64,000 nucleotides of DNA from Chalciporus piperatus (GCA_038093975.1 JBBPTG010000013.1:124001-188000), one strand, 5' to 3'. Shown: positions 1 through 12,600, counted from the stretch's first letter. The notes: generated from the letters alone by a model not told the origin. Translations and numbers: made by a program.

Positions 1-3000
1 TGATCCAGGCCTCCCCCTGGGATGAACACCTCCGGCGTATGCTCAAATGGGACCACCTTCACCACCCCACCCTCCTCCACCCCGTCCACCCCACCGCCAG
101 CCACCGCCCTCCCCTTTCCCTTATCTCTCTTCATCGCCCCCGGAAAATCAACAGGACCAACGACAGGTCTCACACCCTCCGACGCCGCAAGTCTCAACAC
201 CGCACAAAGCGTATCGTGCACATCGCCCCCTTCCCAATCGATATCCGACACGACGTTCACCCACGAGTAATTCACCGGTCTCGGTTTCAGTTTCGACTTT
301 TTGTCCTTGCCGTGTCCGTGTGTGACTGTCTCGTGATACCCACTGTCCTCGAATGGGTGTTGCTCTTTGGGACCACCGAGACGGAGAGAACGGACGCCGG
401 CGCGGAAGTTGTCGCCTGCGGTGGATACGACGCGATCGGGGGTGTCGCCCACGAGCGTGGTAAATTGGGCATCGACGTCTTGACGCGATGGATCGCGAAC
501 AGGTCGGCTGAGGAGCGAACGACCTGCCTCCCAAATTTCACGTCCACCGAGGGTGTCCATAATCGCGTCGAGACGGACACGTGATCTTTTCAGGTACGAG
601 ATCAACGAAACGACCGAGCCTTGCTCGCAATCATACGGTGCGAGTGGTAGTGGCGTGAATGAATAGGGAGACGTGAATGCATGCTGGTGGGATGACGATG
701 ATGCAGGTGATGGAGACGAAAAGTGGCCCGACGACAGCATATGCGAGTAGGGCGATGAGAGCGGGGATGACGTTGCCGACCTTGAGAATGGAGAAGGCGA
801 GAGGCTCGGAGAGGAAGAGGATGATTGGGGAAAGTGGATAGAAGGCGATGACCAAGACGTCATCCCTTCTAACGCCGAATTAGAAGCATCGAACATTGTA
901 GAAAGTGGCATCGAGGTGACCGGAACGAAGAGGACTTCGTCTACTCCCCACCCACGTAAGCGGTCTTCAATGCGCCGTAGCGTGTTCCTCTGGTTATCGA
1001 GCTCTTTTTCTTCTTCCTCGTCTTTCAGCTCATCTGGAAGATCTGAGGAAGGAGCTGGCAACATGAATGGCACCGGCACGTGGGCCCATACTGACCATCC
1101 CTCATGAATGAGCATCTGCGCTGCGAATGCACCTGCTCCATCGTGGGCTCGCAGGATGAGGGCACGAGGTCTCGAATCCGATGGCTGAATAATCGAAGGT
1201 TCCTCCTGACCTCCGCCTGCGTTGAAATCGTGTTTGTCGCTACGAGGTGGAAGGAGGGGGTGGATTTCGTGATGAGAATTGCCGTATGGCAACTGAGGCT
1301 TCCCCATGCTCTGCGTAATCTGATGGAAAGTACGAACGGCCCGATACGCAGGAAGTCCGCAAAGAGGAACAAGGGCAAGCTCATTGATCGAGAGGGTCTC
1401 GTCCGCAATAGGAAACACCAGAGACTCGCGTTGCTTGAGAACATTGCTTTCTGCCTCGTTCAGAGCTGTCGAAGAGGAAGTGAACGGATATTTCGAGCGC
1501 ATGAATGGATTGGGAATGCGGTGAATACGATGCCGATCGGCGAGTATGAACTCGGCCAATGCCCCACACTATAGAAGGCATTCCCTAGTCAATTCGACCA
1601 TATGAGAAAGCGGATAAAGACCGACCTTGTGGACGGACATCAGACCAACGACCCAATCTCCGCGCTTCGCTACGTCCTCGCCCACTTCCCAGCCTACCTC
1701 CAAAACGCGACCTACAAACGAGCGGCCAGGGATGTACCCGACGGGCGGACTGCGCCCCTTATCTTTTTCGCTGTTCTTTGGCGTCCGCATGCCATACGGA
1801 GGACCCGCAATAGAGGAGCCAGTACGTGGAGGGTGTATTCCCGCGAGTCGCGCATCCGTCCCATCCAGACCCACACCCCAGACCTGTATCAAAACAGAAC
1901 CACCGCCAACGTAAACGGGTGGTGCGCGATATGCAGTAAAGCCAAGGGGCGTGTCTGAATGAACCTTGCTGTTGGCCTTGGAAGAGGATTTGTCTTTCTG
2001 GAGCCAGCCCATACCGAATATACTTCCGCGGGACTTGTGTGTCTTACGGTCTGCGCCCGAGCCTGATGCAATGCCGCGGACAATTTCAACGCTAGCCATT
2101 GTTGTCTGGGCGAGAGACGCCCGGGAGAGATCCACTTCATCACCGAGGCCAAGGCCGACGCCGATGCTATCACGTATACTAGCACCATTGGATCTGCCTT
2201 TTCCAAGTTTCCATGGCCGCTTCGCGTTATTGTTGAGCGCCAAAGCCGGAGAGGTTGCGGCGCGAGGGAGGACGAGACCGGTATAACCGCGGGTACCACT
2301 GGAAGGCAAGACGTCGTGCGAATCTGAAGCAGAAACGTGAGCAGCGAGTGCATCAAGAACGTTCGGGGCTGGAACGGTATATGGTGACTTTGAGGTTGAG
2401 GCGGTGAAGGTACTAAGGGGGCGTGAGGAAGTACTGAAAGCACGGTGTTGAGTGGACGAGGATGCGTCTGTGTTGGAAGCTCTGCTGGTCGGTTTGGATG
2501 CGCCCGGAGGTTCCTCTGCTGAGAGCAAGAGATCCGGGGATGATAATGAACGTTGTCTAGTGAGTTTGGGTGAACTGAGAGGTGAAGATACGCGAGGTCT
2601 GTGATCGGTCCTCGAGCTTTCGACCGAGCCGCGAGCGGCAGAGAAGGACCGTCTCTGAGCTGACATCTCAGGGGAAGGCAGAGTATGCGAGAGAGAGGAG
2701 TCATGGTCCAAATCCTCTTCCACCTCGAGCAATGCAGTCATTCCTATGACTGTCCGTGCTGCGCTTATCTTTGCCTTTCCGAGCGCCTTCGTCTTTGCTG
2801 GACGTGGTGGTGGTGGATGACGCGGTGGCGGCATGGCACGGTGCAAGTTTGACTGCATGGACGATGAGGGTACGAGTGGAACGGTTGGTGGAGCGCTTCT
2901 TCTCTTTTCAGACTTTGATTTATGTTTTTGAGTCGAGTCTATGTGTGGATCGACGAGCCATCGAACGTCTCTTGCCCAGTCCTCATCGGTGTACGTGAGT

Positions 3001-3426
3001 TTTCGATTAGGGGGATGTTTTCGAGGCGAGGCGGGCAGCACAGATATCATGTTCGCTGTCGAGTGGTCCGGCAGAGACTGAGATGGCCTGAGGTTGTCTT
3101 GGAGTGATACGGACGAGGAAGCTGCAGAGTGGGGTGGCGTGTGCAATGGCGAGTTTTGATTCGAGCCAAAAGGAGACGAGGCAGGGGTGAAGAACTGGTC
3201 GTCGATATCGGTGTCGATGATAGGAGGCTCGAACGACTGAAAAAAGTTGGACAAGGAGATAAGAAGAAATCGATGAGTGGGAATGTTTATAGCGACTGAC
3301 CTGGACCAGTTCTCCGGTCGTTCCACGGTATCCATGCGTGTCCTCATCATCGTGCTTTGTCGCTGGCGGGTAGTATCGCTGCGATGGTCTTCCGAGCACC
3401 TTTTGGATGAATGTTGGCTTTACCAT
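1..3426 (-). CDS. Medium-chain dehydrogenase/reductase (GroES-like) with long disordered N-terminus, 3' partial
   Basis: The ATG at 3426 (MVKPTFIQKV) is the only in-frame methionine before the first intron. Introns are inferred at 3237-3300 and 1569-1625; removing the second joins GLMSVHK to CGALAEFILADRHRIHRIP, a junction typical of MDR proteins. About the first 400 residues are Ser/Pro-rich and look disordered. The GroES-like part follows (YIPGRSFVGRVLEVGWEV, DWVVGLMSVHK), then the substrate-binding region (LVPLCGLPAYRAVRTFHQ) and a Rossmann-type stretch (ALILRAHDGAGAFAAQML). A second low-complexity Ser insert interrupts the nucleotide-binding half near 880-650, before LDAIMDTLGGREIWEAG. 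The frame stays open to base 1, so the C-terminus is missing. Substrate is unknown. The fold assignment is firm, but catalytic zinc residues are not evident, so it may be a quinone-reductase-like or non-catalytic member. Confidence 0.8.
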
Positions 3427-3429
3427 CAC

Positions 3430-3497
3430 CGACGACAACGAGCACGACGACGAGCAGGACGAGTACGACGACGAGTACGACGAGTGCGACGACGAGA
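3430..3497. repeat. CGA-rich low-complexity tract
   Basis: An imperfect (ACGACGAG)n run directly upstream of the dehydrogenase start codon, probably in its 5' leader. Read on the plus strand it is almost entirely A/C/G. It produces long but meaningless arginine- or valine-rich frames on both strands. Confidence 0.7.
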
Positions 3498-3566
3498 GAG
3501 GCTGGTTGTACCACGTTTTGATTGCAAATGATTTTCCAAATCTGTTCCAGTGACGTCACACTACCA

Positions 3567-5742
3567 CTATTGTCTACCGCCTGCTCTCCGTTGCTTCTTC
3601 GAGTCCGGTCCAAGGCTGAATGTCACCTTTCGCTTGCGACCGACAGCAGCGACAGCAGCAGAGTCATCCCCCTCATCCTCACCCTCCGATTCATCTCCGT
3701 CATCCTCCTCCATCTCATTTCCGTCTCTCTCTCCGTCGCTGTCTCCGTCAGCCGCCTCGTCTTCATCACCTCCCCAGGCAACGTCCCACACAACCTCGCG
3801 AAGATCGACACCACTCCCACTCATCTTCACCAACTTCACATCCACCGCCGTTCGCAGATCCTTTCTACTCCTCAACGACCCCAGCACTTCCACATCCACG
3901 TCCTCCGTGCTTGCTCGCTTTCCATCAGGCAGACTATACCGCATCAGTTTGCCCGTTATCCAATCCCGCAGCAGTATACGTGCTGCACCCGCGTGGTCGA
4001 GCGCACCTCTCTGTTATATCGGATCAGCATCCCATTCATTTCATTTCAAAAACCATGTGTTTACCTTTTTTATTAGCCCGCTCACACGCGCTAACCCCGC
4101 AAGAAAACCGGTTGCATCTCCCTGCAAGAACGCAGGTAGACTGTACGCAAGCATGAGATCTTGCGTATCTGCACGCGGCACCACATCCGTAACTATTACC
4201 ATCATTAGCTTATCGCCACACTCCCTCGAGGCATTATCACTCACCAACAAATAACGGGTCCTTCAGTCGGTCAATCCGACCACGGCATCGCAACAAAATG
4301 TCTCGTGCCCGTATCGTTTCCTTTTCTTGATCCGTCCACGACTCCGATCGCACATACTCCAATCCAGGGGTGTCCACGAATCTCACCTTCCTGGCATCAT
4401 TCCCAGGCATCGCCGCCACAACCTCACAAGCCTTCGTCGTAGTGTATGGCCCTTTCGCAGATCCTGCCGTATATGTATTGTATATCGACAACACATCTGA
4501 GCCCAGAATAGAGTTGATAACAGCGGATTTGCCTGCCTGTCGACCCGTGAGATAACCTGGAGATGAATCACGTCTAGCGACTTACGTTGGTAACTCCCGT
4601 CACTGCAACGACAAGCTCTTCACTCTTTTTGGCCTTCTGTGCGACACCATCCAGATGTGCCCATAGACCCTTGAGTCCCAGAGCATCGTCCATCGGCATC
4701 GGCTTGGCCTTTTTGTTGGGTGGTTCAAACGGGGTCGCGGAGGGTATGAACGCAGATGAAACTCGGAACGGCAGAGCAGTGTACGACGTCCGTAGTTGTA
4801 CCAGCCATTGTGCAACCGATTCCCGTGGTACCATATCTATCAACACCGACATCAGCAAGCCTAAAGACCACATCAAATCACCAACATACCTGCTTTGTTG
4901 ACTAGCACGACCAACTTATCTTTCGCGACCTTGTTCAAAGCCTCACTCATCCCCGCCAGCGGGTCTCGAGCATCGACCACATGCAGCACCACGTCTGCTT
5001 TTTCAATCACTTCACGTAGCATTGAAGGACCGGGCGTGACAGGAATAGAGGGTTTCTGGTCCTCGACTGCATTCCCGCTCTCCTTGTCGTTCTTCTTAGG
5101 CGCAGGAACAGGTCGCAGCGACATAATCCCGTCGAATCCCTGTCCATCATTTTCGCCAATATCAATGTCCTCGAGCGTGGGCTCTGCTTCGGGGGTTGTG
5201 GCATCGGCATCACCGCCTGCCGCAACTACTGCTGCAGCCCTTTTTTCTTGCTTGCGACGTTGTTTCTCCGCAGCTGCCTATACCAACCGACGCAAGTTCG
5301 TCCGCGTGAGCCAATGATGATGAGCATAAAAAAAGAGTACGAAGGCGCACCTCACGTCGTTGTTCCGCGACCTCTGCTAGGATCTGATCCTTGTACGGAA
5401 AAGCATTCGGAATACCAGGATCCTTTGTCGACTTTTTCTGTATGACTATCGACGCGAAACCACGACACCCACACCGCCGATCAGTCACTCGTCACAGCTC
5501 CATGGACAGACCATGGACATGAAATGACACGACGCACCTTTTCCGGAGGTCTTATCCTTCCGAGCTTGTTTCTTCGTCTTCTTCTGATGCTCTGATATCT
5601 TATGTTTGATACTGTGTTTATGACGGCTCGTACCCCGCTTTGACGTCTCTAAAGTAAATCAGATCGTCGTCGTCCGTCAGAAAACACCAACACTAAAACG
5701 CGACCAGGGGACGTCACACGCACTTTTGCGGATCCGAGGCAT
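3567..5742 (-). CDS. GRN1: Nucleolar GTPase of the nucleostemin family (Grn1/GNL3L)
   Basis: A circularly permuted GTPase needed for pre-60S/rRNA maturation in the nucleolus. The start at 5742 gives a very basic N-terminus (MPRIRK, then SIKHKISEHQKKTKKQARK), as in nucleostemin proteins. It is followed by KDPGIPNAFPYKDQILAEV and a coiled coil. GTPase motifs appear in permuted order: DARDPLAG, then G4 NKAD (split by an intron), then G1 as GVTNAGKSAVINS, then G3 DTPG. The conserved C-terminal helix reads GALDHAGAARILLRDWITGK. The tail is acidic and then basic (GRKRKVTF...). About seven introns of 50-95 bases are inferred, and all joins keep the conserved blocks in frame. G1 has Ala where many relatives have Val. 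It lies head-to-tail behind the dehydrogenase gene with about 140 bases between. Confidence 0.92.
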
Positions 5743-6117
5743 GATGGGCGATCAGGTAGATGGGGCCTGGGGGCTGGGATTCTGGCAGCGGGTTTGTTAG
5801 CATTCGTGAATTGGTCCGTTGATCGTTACTTACAGCTGCCAGGAGCTTTGTGTATGGATTCCGTCCTCACTGTAATAGCTTACACCAAAAATTATTCCCA
5901 TGACGCCGGCTTCCAAAAAAGTAACCGGATCGGTCTCTACACTTATAGTGTTCACGTTTTGCAAGAGCGAGAGCAAAGATAACAAAATTACAGAGCACTA
6001 CATTGAACTACCAAAGGAGTATGAAGCAGATGCAACAGGGTACATCCAGCCTAAGCCTCACTGGCAAACAAAAATCACAAACATCTCCAAGATCCGATCC
6101 CCATGCCAGATCACCCA

Positions 6118-6880
6118 TCAAAACTTGGCCATCACCTGGTTATAAATCAGCGGGGGCTCACACACGATACTCGACGCACCCCCAATGGTCGAGGAGCGCC
6201 TCAAACCCGACCGGAGTGGAAACTCGGTGGAGATCGAGAGTCCTCCTCCTGGTGTTTCGGGAAGCCGTCCTCGTCCTTGATTCTGTCCCTGAACCTGCTG
6301 TTCAAACGAAATCGCTCGTCAATCGCTGCGCAACCAGCCGATCAGAAAGACACGTACCTCGTCGATAGAAGAACGTAATTGGAAACCCGACGCTTCACCT
6401 ACAGTTTGGAAAGGCCTCGATCGCGGCGGAAGCTGCACCGACGACCCGCCATACCCCCCAACCTGATTATATCCACTCCATAAGGCATCACAGCCGAAAC
6501 TTCGCTTTGTATCACAGTTCGGACGCTCCTGGTCTCACGGATACTCCCAGCCTCCGACGGACCGAACGTCGACCGATCTATGGATCGTTGCACCGGGTGT
6601 AGATTTCATTTTGAGAGGCCAGGGCGGATTTCCAGCGGCTGTAGAAGAAGAAAGCAGTACCTGCTGCTATGAGGGCTGCTAAAACTGCAACGATGATTCC
6701 AGCAGTTGCTGTGCTACCAGGGAGCCTGAGGGGATATGTGAGATGTGCCGTCAACTGTGTTACATACTTGGGTGAGAATGCCTTGACTCAAAGATGGGTC
6801 ACTTGTGACTTAAGGCTAGGTCCAACGCAGACCTTGAAACCATCGTCTAATACAACATAGATCACAGACGCACAAAACAT
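6118..6880 (-). CDS. Possible small single-pass membrane protein (model uncertain)
   Basis: Two exon blocks look genuine. One encodes a hydrophobic segment, STATAGIIVAVLAALIAAG, followed by FFFYSRWKSALAS, a clear transmembrane helix with a basic cytosolic flank (about 6610-6735). The other encodes a Gly/Ser/Arg-rich tail (SGYNQVGGYGGSSVQLPP...) with a good intron (about 6300-6358) and a stop at 6118. The ATG at 6880 (MFCASVIYVVLDDGFK) is in frame only after an intron with a weak GTCTGC donor. The join between the helix and the tail needs an intron whose ends I cannot place convincingly. There is no signal peptide. It may be the remnant of a larger mucin-like receptor or a real short gene; the strand and the helix are the firm parts. 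Confidence 0.35.
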
Positions 6881-6902
6881 TGACATGCAACCGGCATCTA
6901 AT

Positions 6903-8290
6903 CTATGCCTCCGCCATGTCCACGTCTTCTTTGGCCGCAGTGTCATTCAACAATGCCTCCGCAGCACGACGTAGCGTAGCGATTTTTGTCCGCATCACCT
7001 GAATCGACTCCAGCAGCAGACGTTCCGGGGGGTAGAATCCCTCCGACTCAATGTTATCTACATTCACCAACAATGAGACGTCACGGTGAGGCGCGGTGCA
7101 ATGTGTAAGCACTCACAGAGGAAATGATCTCGAACTCGCGCGAGTTGTACACATCCGTCAAACTCCGGATGTCTGTACACCTCTCTGCTCATCGACTCGA
7201 ACCGTGCTTTTTCTTCGTCCACACTGACTTCTTTCGTCCGCGGATTTACGCGAATGACGCCAGGGGTGAAACATTTTTGGAATTTTTCTGCTAGTTCGGG
7301 TGGTACGGGTTTTTGGGGGTTGAGTATTACCTCGGGAAGGTAGCGATATGACGCCGTGGCTAGATATTTGGGTATCAGTGTGCGTGCTAATACTGACGGG
7401 GGCGATTATGAACTCACCAACTGGACAGAATTTTGCGTGATCCTTGCCAACGCCTTTCACAGCGTGTAACTCCGTCTCGATCTCCTGTCCAGGGCGTAGC
7501 TTTGCGAGCACGATATTTGGGTTCGTCGGTGCGGGTGGGTTGGCAGCCATTACAGCCTCCTGCTCACCCTGCGGAACCCACTCCAGCTGCGAAGACAATA
7601 CATCCGAGTTGATATATAGCACCTTCGGGTCTGTCGCATCCTTTGGTGCGTTTTTTAGACGCTCACAGGTCACTTTGAGTCGGAACACAAGCGTGTTTCT
7701 GTCTGTCGCTTGATCGTTTTGTGCTGCGAGACGGAAATAGCGACGGCAGAAGTTGAACGTCAGGATTCGTTTCTGCAAGGGTCGTTACTTACGATCTTTG
7801 ATTTCCAAGAAGGTAGGGTCGACGTTGAGCGGGATCAACCCTAACCGGTGTGACAGCACCTCATCGACGATGACAGATGTGTTCACCCAGACGTACACTC
7901 GTTCAATGCACACCGTCGGAACCTACGTTCCACACGTCGTCAGCACACACAACTCCCATGCACAAACGATATCCCACACCTCCGCGATGAGTATTCGCCG
8001 GAACGCATTGGCGATGGAGGGGTCAACACCAATGAGATCAAAATCTATTGAGCGATTCGACAGACGCTCGACTCTGACGGTCAGTTTCTGTCCTTGTGGC
8101 GCATTTAGCTCGCGGGGATGAGGTGGACGAAGAGACAGGCGGGACGGACCTCTTGAAATTTGGAAAAGTTCCAGGAGTTGTCCTCGCCTGGGTAATGGCC
8201 GGGGTAGTCCGTCGTAGATACGTGTGTCGCTCGCTCTGGGTATACGCCTATGTGGCGTCTTGGGTCGAATCCGGGCACTATAGATGCCAT
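6903..8290 (-). CDS. RPC40: RNA polymerases I and III subunit AC40 (RPAC1/Rpc40)
   Basis: The alpha-like subunit shared by RNA polymerases I and III, pairing with AC19 in the assembly platform for rRNA, 5S and tRNA synthesis. The sequence shows the family core: [18 protein letters not shown], then [19 protein letters not shown], then [17 protein letters not shown]. It continues with [16 protein letters not shown] and [19 protein letters not shown], then [16 protein letters not shown], and ends with [15 protein letters not shown] and an acidic tail (KEDVDMAEA). The start at 8290 ([17 protein letters not shown]) fits fungal homologues; an upstream methionine codon at 8362 is less likely. Five introns are inferred, one only 41 bases long (8109-8149). 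All joins restore conserved sequence. Confidence 0.93.
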
Positions 8291-8789
8291 TCGGACAAGC
8301 TTAAGGATGGCTGCACAATAATCTCGAGCAGGCGAATATTTTGGCAAACTGAACGCGCGCATTACATAATAGTATCGGTTAGATCACGCTTGTGCTGTAC
8401 TAGTCCTCGAGACTCGAGACCAAGCTTGTAAAGGCTGGCCATGGGCACCATTCCAAGTATCCACAGAATACAAAAAGAGCAAATTTTGATGTGACACGAT
8501 ACAACACTCATTCACCCCCGTTACCCGACCTCCAGATAACTGCATGCTCGTCACGCACCGCCCTCCTGTGTTGCACGCGGGATGGCGAAATGAATCGGTG
8601 GCGTTATATCCACTGATGTGTAGTAAAAGCTCGTGACGCGACGCCGATCGCCTTGATCGTCCGCCTGTACACTCGCGTCTTGCTCGATCCTGTGAGGATA
8701 TCATATGAATCATGATCAGACCCGTTAGAAAAGATCGAGAGTCGAGACTGCCCCACTGGCAACCCCGTCGTGGGTCGCAGTGACAATGC
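8291..8789. other. Intergenic: RPC40 5' region and 3' end of the next gene
   Basis: About 500 bases between two minus-strand genes. I see no conserved frame on either strand. A long minus-strand open frame across 8384-8839 has no family resemblance and overlaps the likely last intron and 3' UTR of the NTF2-like gene. Confidence 0.5.
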
Positions 8790-9219
8790 TTACTTCGCGC
8801 TAAAGTGTACGTGCATCTTCTTCTGAGCGGGTGCTGCACGGATACGGAATGGATAAGTTCGCGTGATGACGAGTGACCCTGCTACGACAGACGGCTGTCC
8901 ATTAATCACGGCGAGGCCAATCACAGATTCAACGTGCTGGAATGTGGTCTGTGACTAGACAACATACCTGTTCGGGCTTGTCATCGTTGGTTGATATCAT
9001 ATTGGCATCCCAGGCAACGGTCACGTTCTGGACTGCAGCCCTACGGGCGATCGACTCGTCCTTGAACGTCTGTAGGGGTTGGACTGCATGATCCACGCGG
9101 ACCTCGCAGGTGGGCGAGAACACCTGGTCGAAAGAACTTTGTATATTTGCGTCTTCGCCGGCTTCATACAGCGCCGTCAAGCGTGATTGGATCCATGATG
9201 TTGAGTTTGTGGAGGACAT
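8790..9219 (-). CDS. NTF2-like/SnoaL-like small protein
   Basis: A protein of about 130 residues. The ATG at 9219 begins MSSTNSTSWIQSRLTALYEA. The pattern is that of an NTF2-like cone fold: an N-terminal helix (RLTALYEAGEDANIQSSFDQ), a short strand (EVRVDHAVQ), FKDESIARRAAVQNVTVAW, then two strands (VIGLAVINGQPSVVAGSLVI). An intron of only 31 bases (8937-8967) with a GTATGT donor joins the two halves in frame. The stop at 8790 may not be the real end: a consensus GTAAGC donor overlaps it, and splicing there would give a C-terminus about ten residues longer. No catalytic residues can be named. Fold assignment is by pattern only. Confidence 0.6.
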
Positions 9220-9608
9220 GGTAGTGTTGCTGACTGAAAATGTGCTCAAGGACGACCGCAGACTATGTAAAACAGCGTGGGCGCCTATGTTGAACGGAAA
9301 CTGATATGCAACAGAGCTGCTGCGTAGAAGCAACAGCGCAGCACTGGCGTGGAAGATGGCAGTCCTGAACTGCATGTGATAGGGGCCGTCACCTTTCCAG
9401 ATCCGTTCAAGCCTGAAATTCACCACGCGTAGTACGGTTTAACGACTCGATGCTAAAAGCGAATGCATTGAAAGCAGAAACTCGAAAGCAAAAGCATATA
9501 CACAAGCTGAGTATGGGAAGATGCACCTCTGTATTAGCTCGTACTCGCTATAGAATATCCGTCCTACAGCGCAATGGCAACGACCACCACGCGAAACCGC
9601 TGTATGCT
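9220..9608. other. Intergenic: upstream region of the NTF2-like gene
   Basis: No frame with family resemblance was found. It holds the 5' leader and promoter of the gene below and the 3' UTR of the demethylase gene above. Confidence 0.5.
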
Positions 9609-12600
9609 TCAGGTCTCGTTCATCTCCTTCTCTTGGCGACAGCAAGATAACCAAGCGAACCACATCATCGTCCGGAGTTGAAGAACGTCCTCTTTCCATG
9701 CCATAGACTGATTCTGCTCTCGGAACTCCTTCGTCAGTTGCTCGCATCGTGCAATGTTCTCGGGGCTAACGAAGTCGACCGCAACTTTAACGCAATCGGC
9801 AAGGTTGCAGACCTAAGTGGGGGCAGCTTTAATGCAAAATGGAGAGGTGGAGACAGGAACGAACTCACCTGATGTGCACACCCAGCGGGTATAAATACAC
9901 CCTCTCCTGGTCGCTGATATATCCTATGACTCTTGATCCCGTAAAGGTCAAAAAGCTCCTTCCTAAGCGAAGTATCGAGATAAATTTGTTGCGAGTGGAT
10001 GGGATCATGTTGATATGAGCCTTTGAACTTCCTCCGGAGGAAGGTACGCAATTTGTCCGCGTCGCATGCACGGAAGAGGTCCCAAGCAGCACAACCGGGT
10101 TTCCCATCCGGGGTGGGAGCCGCAAACGTCATGATGTTGACCGCGTCCGCCATATCCATGTGCAGCCTTGTTGACCCTTTGCTGCCCGCAGTCTCGAATG
10201 ATGCCATCGCATTGTACATCTTGGGACCTGCCTCGATAGTTAATAACGGTGTGGAATCGTGGGAGGCTGACACGTACCGAGGTCAGGTGCAACAGTGTTG
10301 CTAGGGAAATGTGAAGCGATATTGAGCGCTCCATCTCGACGCACGTAAGTGGGGACTGGTACGGCCCTGCTAAAGTCCTCAAAGAGCTCAGGGAATGCCG
10401 TTTTGAAATCGGTCGATGGAGGCCAATCCTGTGCGCCCACGTTCAGCCTTACCGGTCATGTCAAACTTAAGGAGACTCGCCTTCAATTTCCAGCACTCGA
10501 CCCTGCCTTCGTACTTTCCAAACCACGAGAAGAACTCACCAACAGTGACTCGCTTGTTCACGTCAGATTGACATTCAAGTATGAGGCAAGTCTGCGAGGT
10601 GTATTTCTGGAGGAAATATTCCGGTGTCCATTGAATCTGAAACTTCGGAAGGAGACCAGTGACCACGAGTGGATCCCCCCTTTTCCAAAGAGGTCTAAAC
10701 CGTTCCTCAGAGAGTTCCGAGTCCGGAATCGTAATAGTGGCATGGAAGGGGATTTCCCCTTGCTCCGCGGCGGCTACACCGACGGGAGTTGGTGTTTGAG
10801 ACTCCGTATTCAAGGATGGTCCGTTTGTGGATTCAGCAGCAGAACCAGCGAAAGCTGCTTCCGGGCGTTGAGAAGGGGTGGGGGCAGTCTGTGACAAGGA
10901 AGGGTCCATGGTAGATGAAGCAAGGTTTGGGGAGGTGGATGTATCCGCAGAAAGTGTATTTGCACCTGCTCTTAGGTTGGGATCTGATTCAGGTTGACCG
11001 GTTTGAAGGGCAGGGTCAATCGCGCCAAAGACAGGTATATCGTCCTCCGGATCCGATTGGGCGAGTAGAGTTTCCATGTCCGTGATAGCTTGTGCTAGTT
11101 CGGATTTGCAGAATCGTGACATCGGAGAGAAATCCTTTGCATGATGCTCGTTCCTGCGCGTGCAGGATAAGAAAAACGGGTTGCTATGGGCATGTTTTTC
11201 TCGTCTAGCTTGTAGAGCTGCAATCTCTGCCTGCGTTGCGCCAGGCTTGTCCTCCGTCAATTCCCTGACTTGCTCAAAGCACTCGGCGCATGCTTCTCGT
11301 CCACAAAGTCGGCACATCCAGCTGCACGAGAATATGGATGTCATGCAAGTATCTAAAAATGTCAATTCGTTAGAGATACTTGCGGTCACTCAGGCGCGTC
11401 GTGCGAACGAAACCTACCACATGTGGCACGAACCTCGCTCTCCCTCGTCCGACGTATAATTTCTGGGAAATCGAGGTGATCGAGCTCCTGACGAAGAGTG
11501 GGTAACAATGCCCTCGCGATCGTTCGCTGGCCCACTGTGAGTCGTCGTAAGAAAAACAGAACAATAATTGTATTACCTTCGTGCGCCGAATGTGTGGCTC
11601 TGTTAGAGGAACATTCCATTGGACTGGGAAGCTCATAGTGGGAGCATCCGGCCGCTGATTCTCCACAAAGCTAATACCCACGATATTCCGCTGACTATCC
11701 TTGAGAAAGAAGCGGATGCCTTGGAATCGGCATGTATCACCGGCCCAGCGGCGTGTGCAGGATACACACCGCGGGAATTGTTCTGATCTATATCGATTGG
11801 ACATGCAACGAGCGAATTGCAGTTCAGGATGAAGTGGTGGAGGTACTTCATTCCCTTGTCCCGCATTCTCTGGAGGAGCAATGCACAACGGGGCTTCCGT
11901 TCAGTCGGCAAATAGGCGAATGAAGGAAGAAACCAACCTTCACCAGCCTTTTCCTTACCCTTATCAGCAGAAGCAGACGTGTAGGAGACGGTTGGCATGA
12001 GCTGAGCTATATGGAGATGAACAGGGGTCCCGAAACCTACGACTGGAGACTAACCGTTCTGGGCAGCAATCTGCGCTGCTTCACTTCTTTTCCTGGCATT
12101 ATAGCCACGTTTTGAGGTCCCTTTAGACAGGTGAGGAGATGCTAAACAGAAGCCCATGGAGGAACGCTCACCATTAGCGTCTGCGGCTCTCGCCTTTTTG
12201 GCCTTCTTTGATTTCTGCGCGGGTGGTTCCTCGATTTCTGAGGACGGACGCTTCTGTACTTGAGGTGGCGGCGGTGGGTGTGGGTATAACATGGCAGGAT
12301 ACATTCCAGGGGGTGCATGCATCAAGGTACCCACTTCAAACATAGGTTGCCCTGGCATCGGTGCAGTAAAGCGCGCTGCTAGACGAACAGAGGCTCTCTC
12401 AGCATTCTGTAAAGCTTAATTACGGGAACTTAGGAAGGGAAGGAGAGAACGTAAAAATTAACAATTACATGCGTGATGAGGGTGGATAGGTTGAAGATGA
12501 TGTTCCTGTGGAGCCTGTTGGTATTGATCTACCACGACGTAAGCCAAAGGGTCGCATATCCATTTAGCGCGTGACTCACTGTGTTGTGAGTAGTCTCCTG

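Noticed and set aside
3430..3497. Possible array of short direct repeats
   Set aside because: A simple CGA-type microsatellite with no spacer-repeat structure; not a CRISPR array.
3567..4254. Long plus-strand Ser/Pro frames
   Set aside because: Antisense shadow of the acidic C-terminal exon of GRN1.
8384..8839. 151-codon minus-strand frame
   Set aside because: No conserved motif; it overlaps the 3' end of the NTF2-like gene and intergenic sequence.
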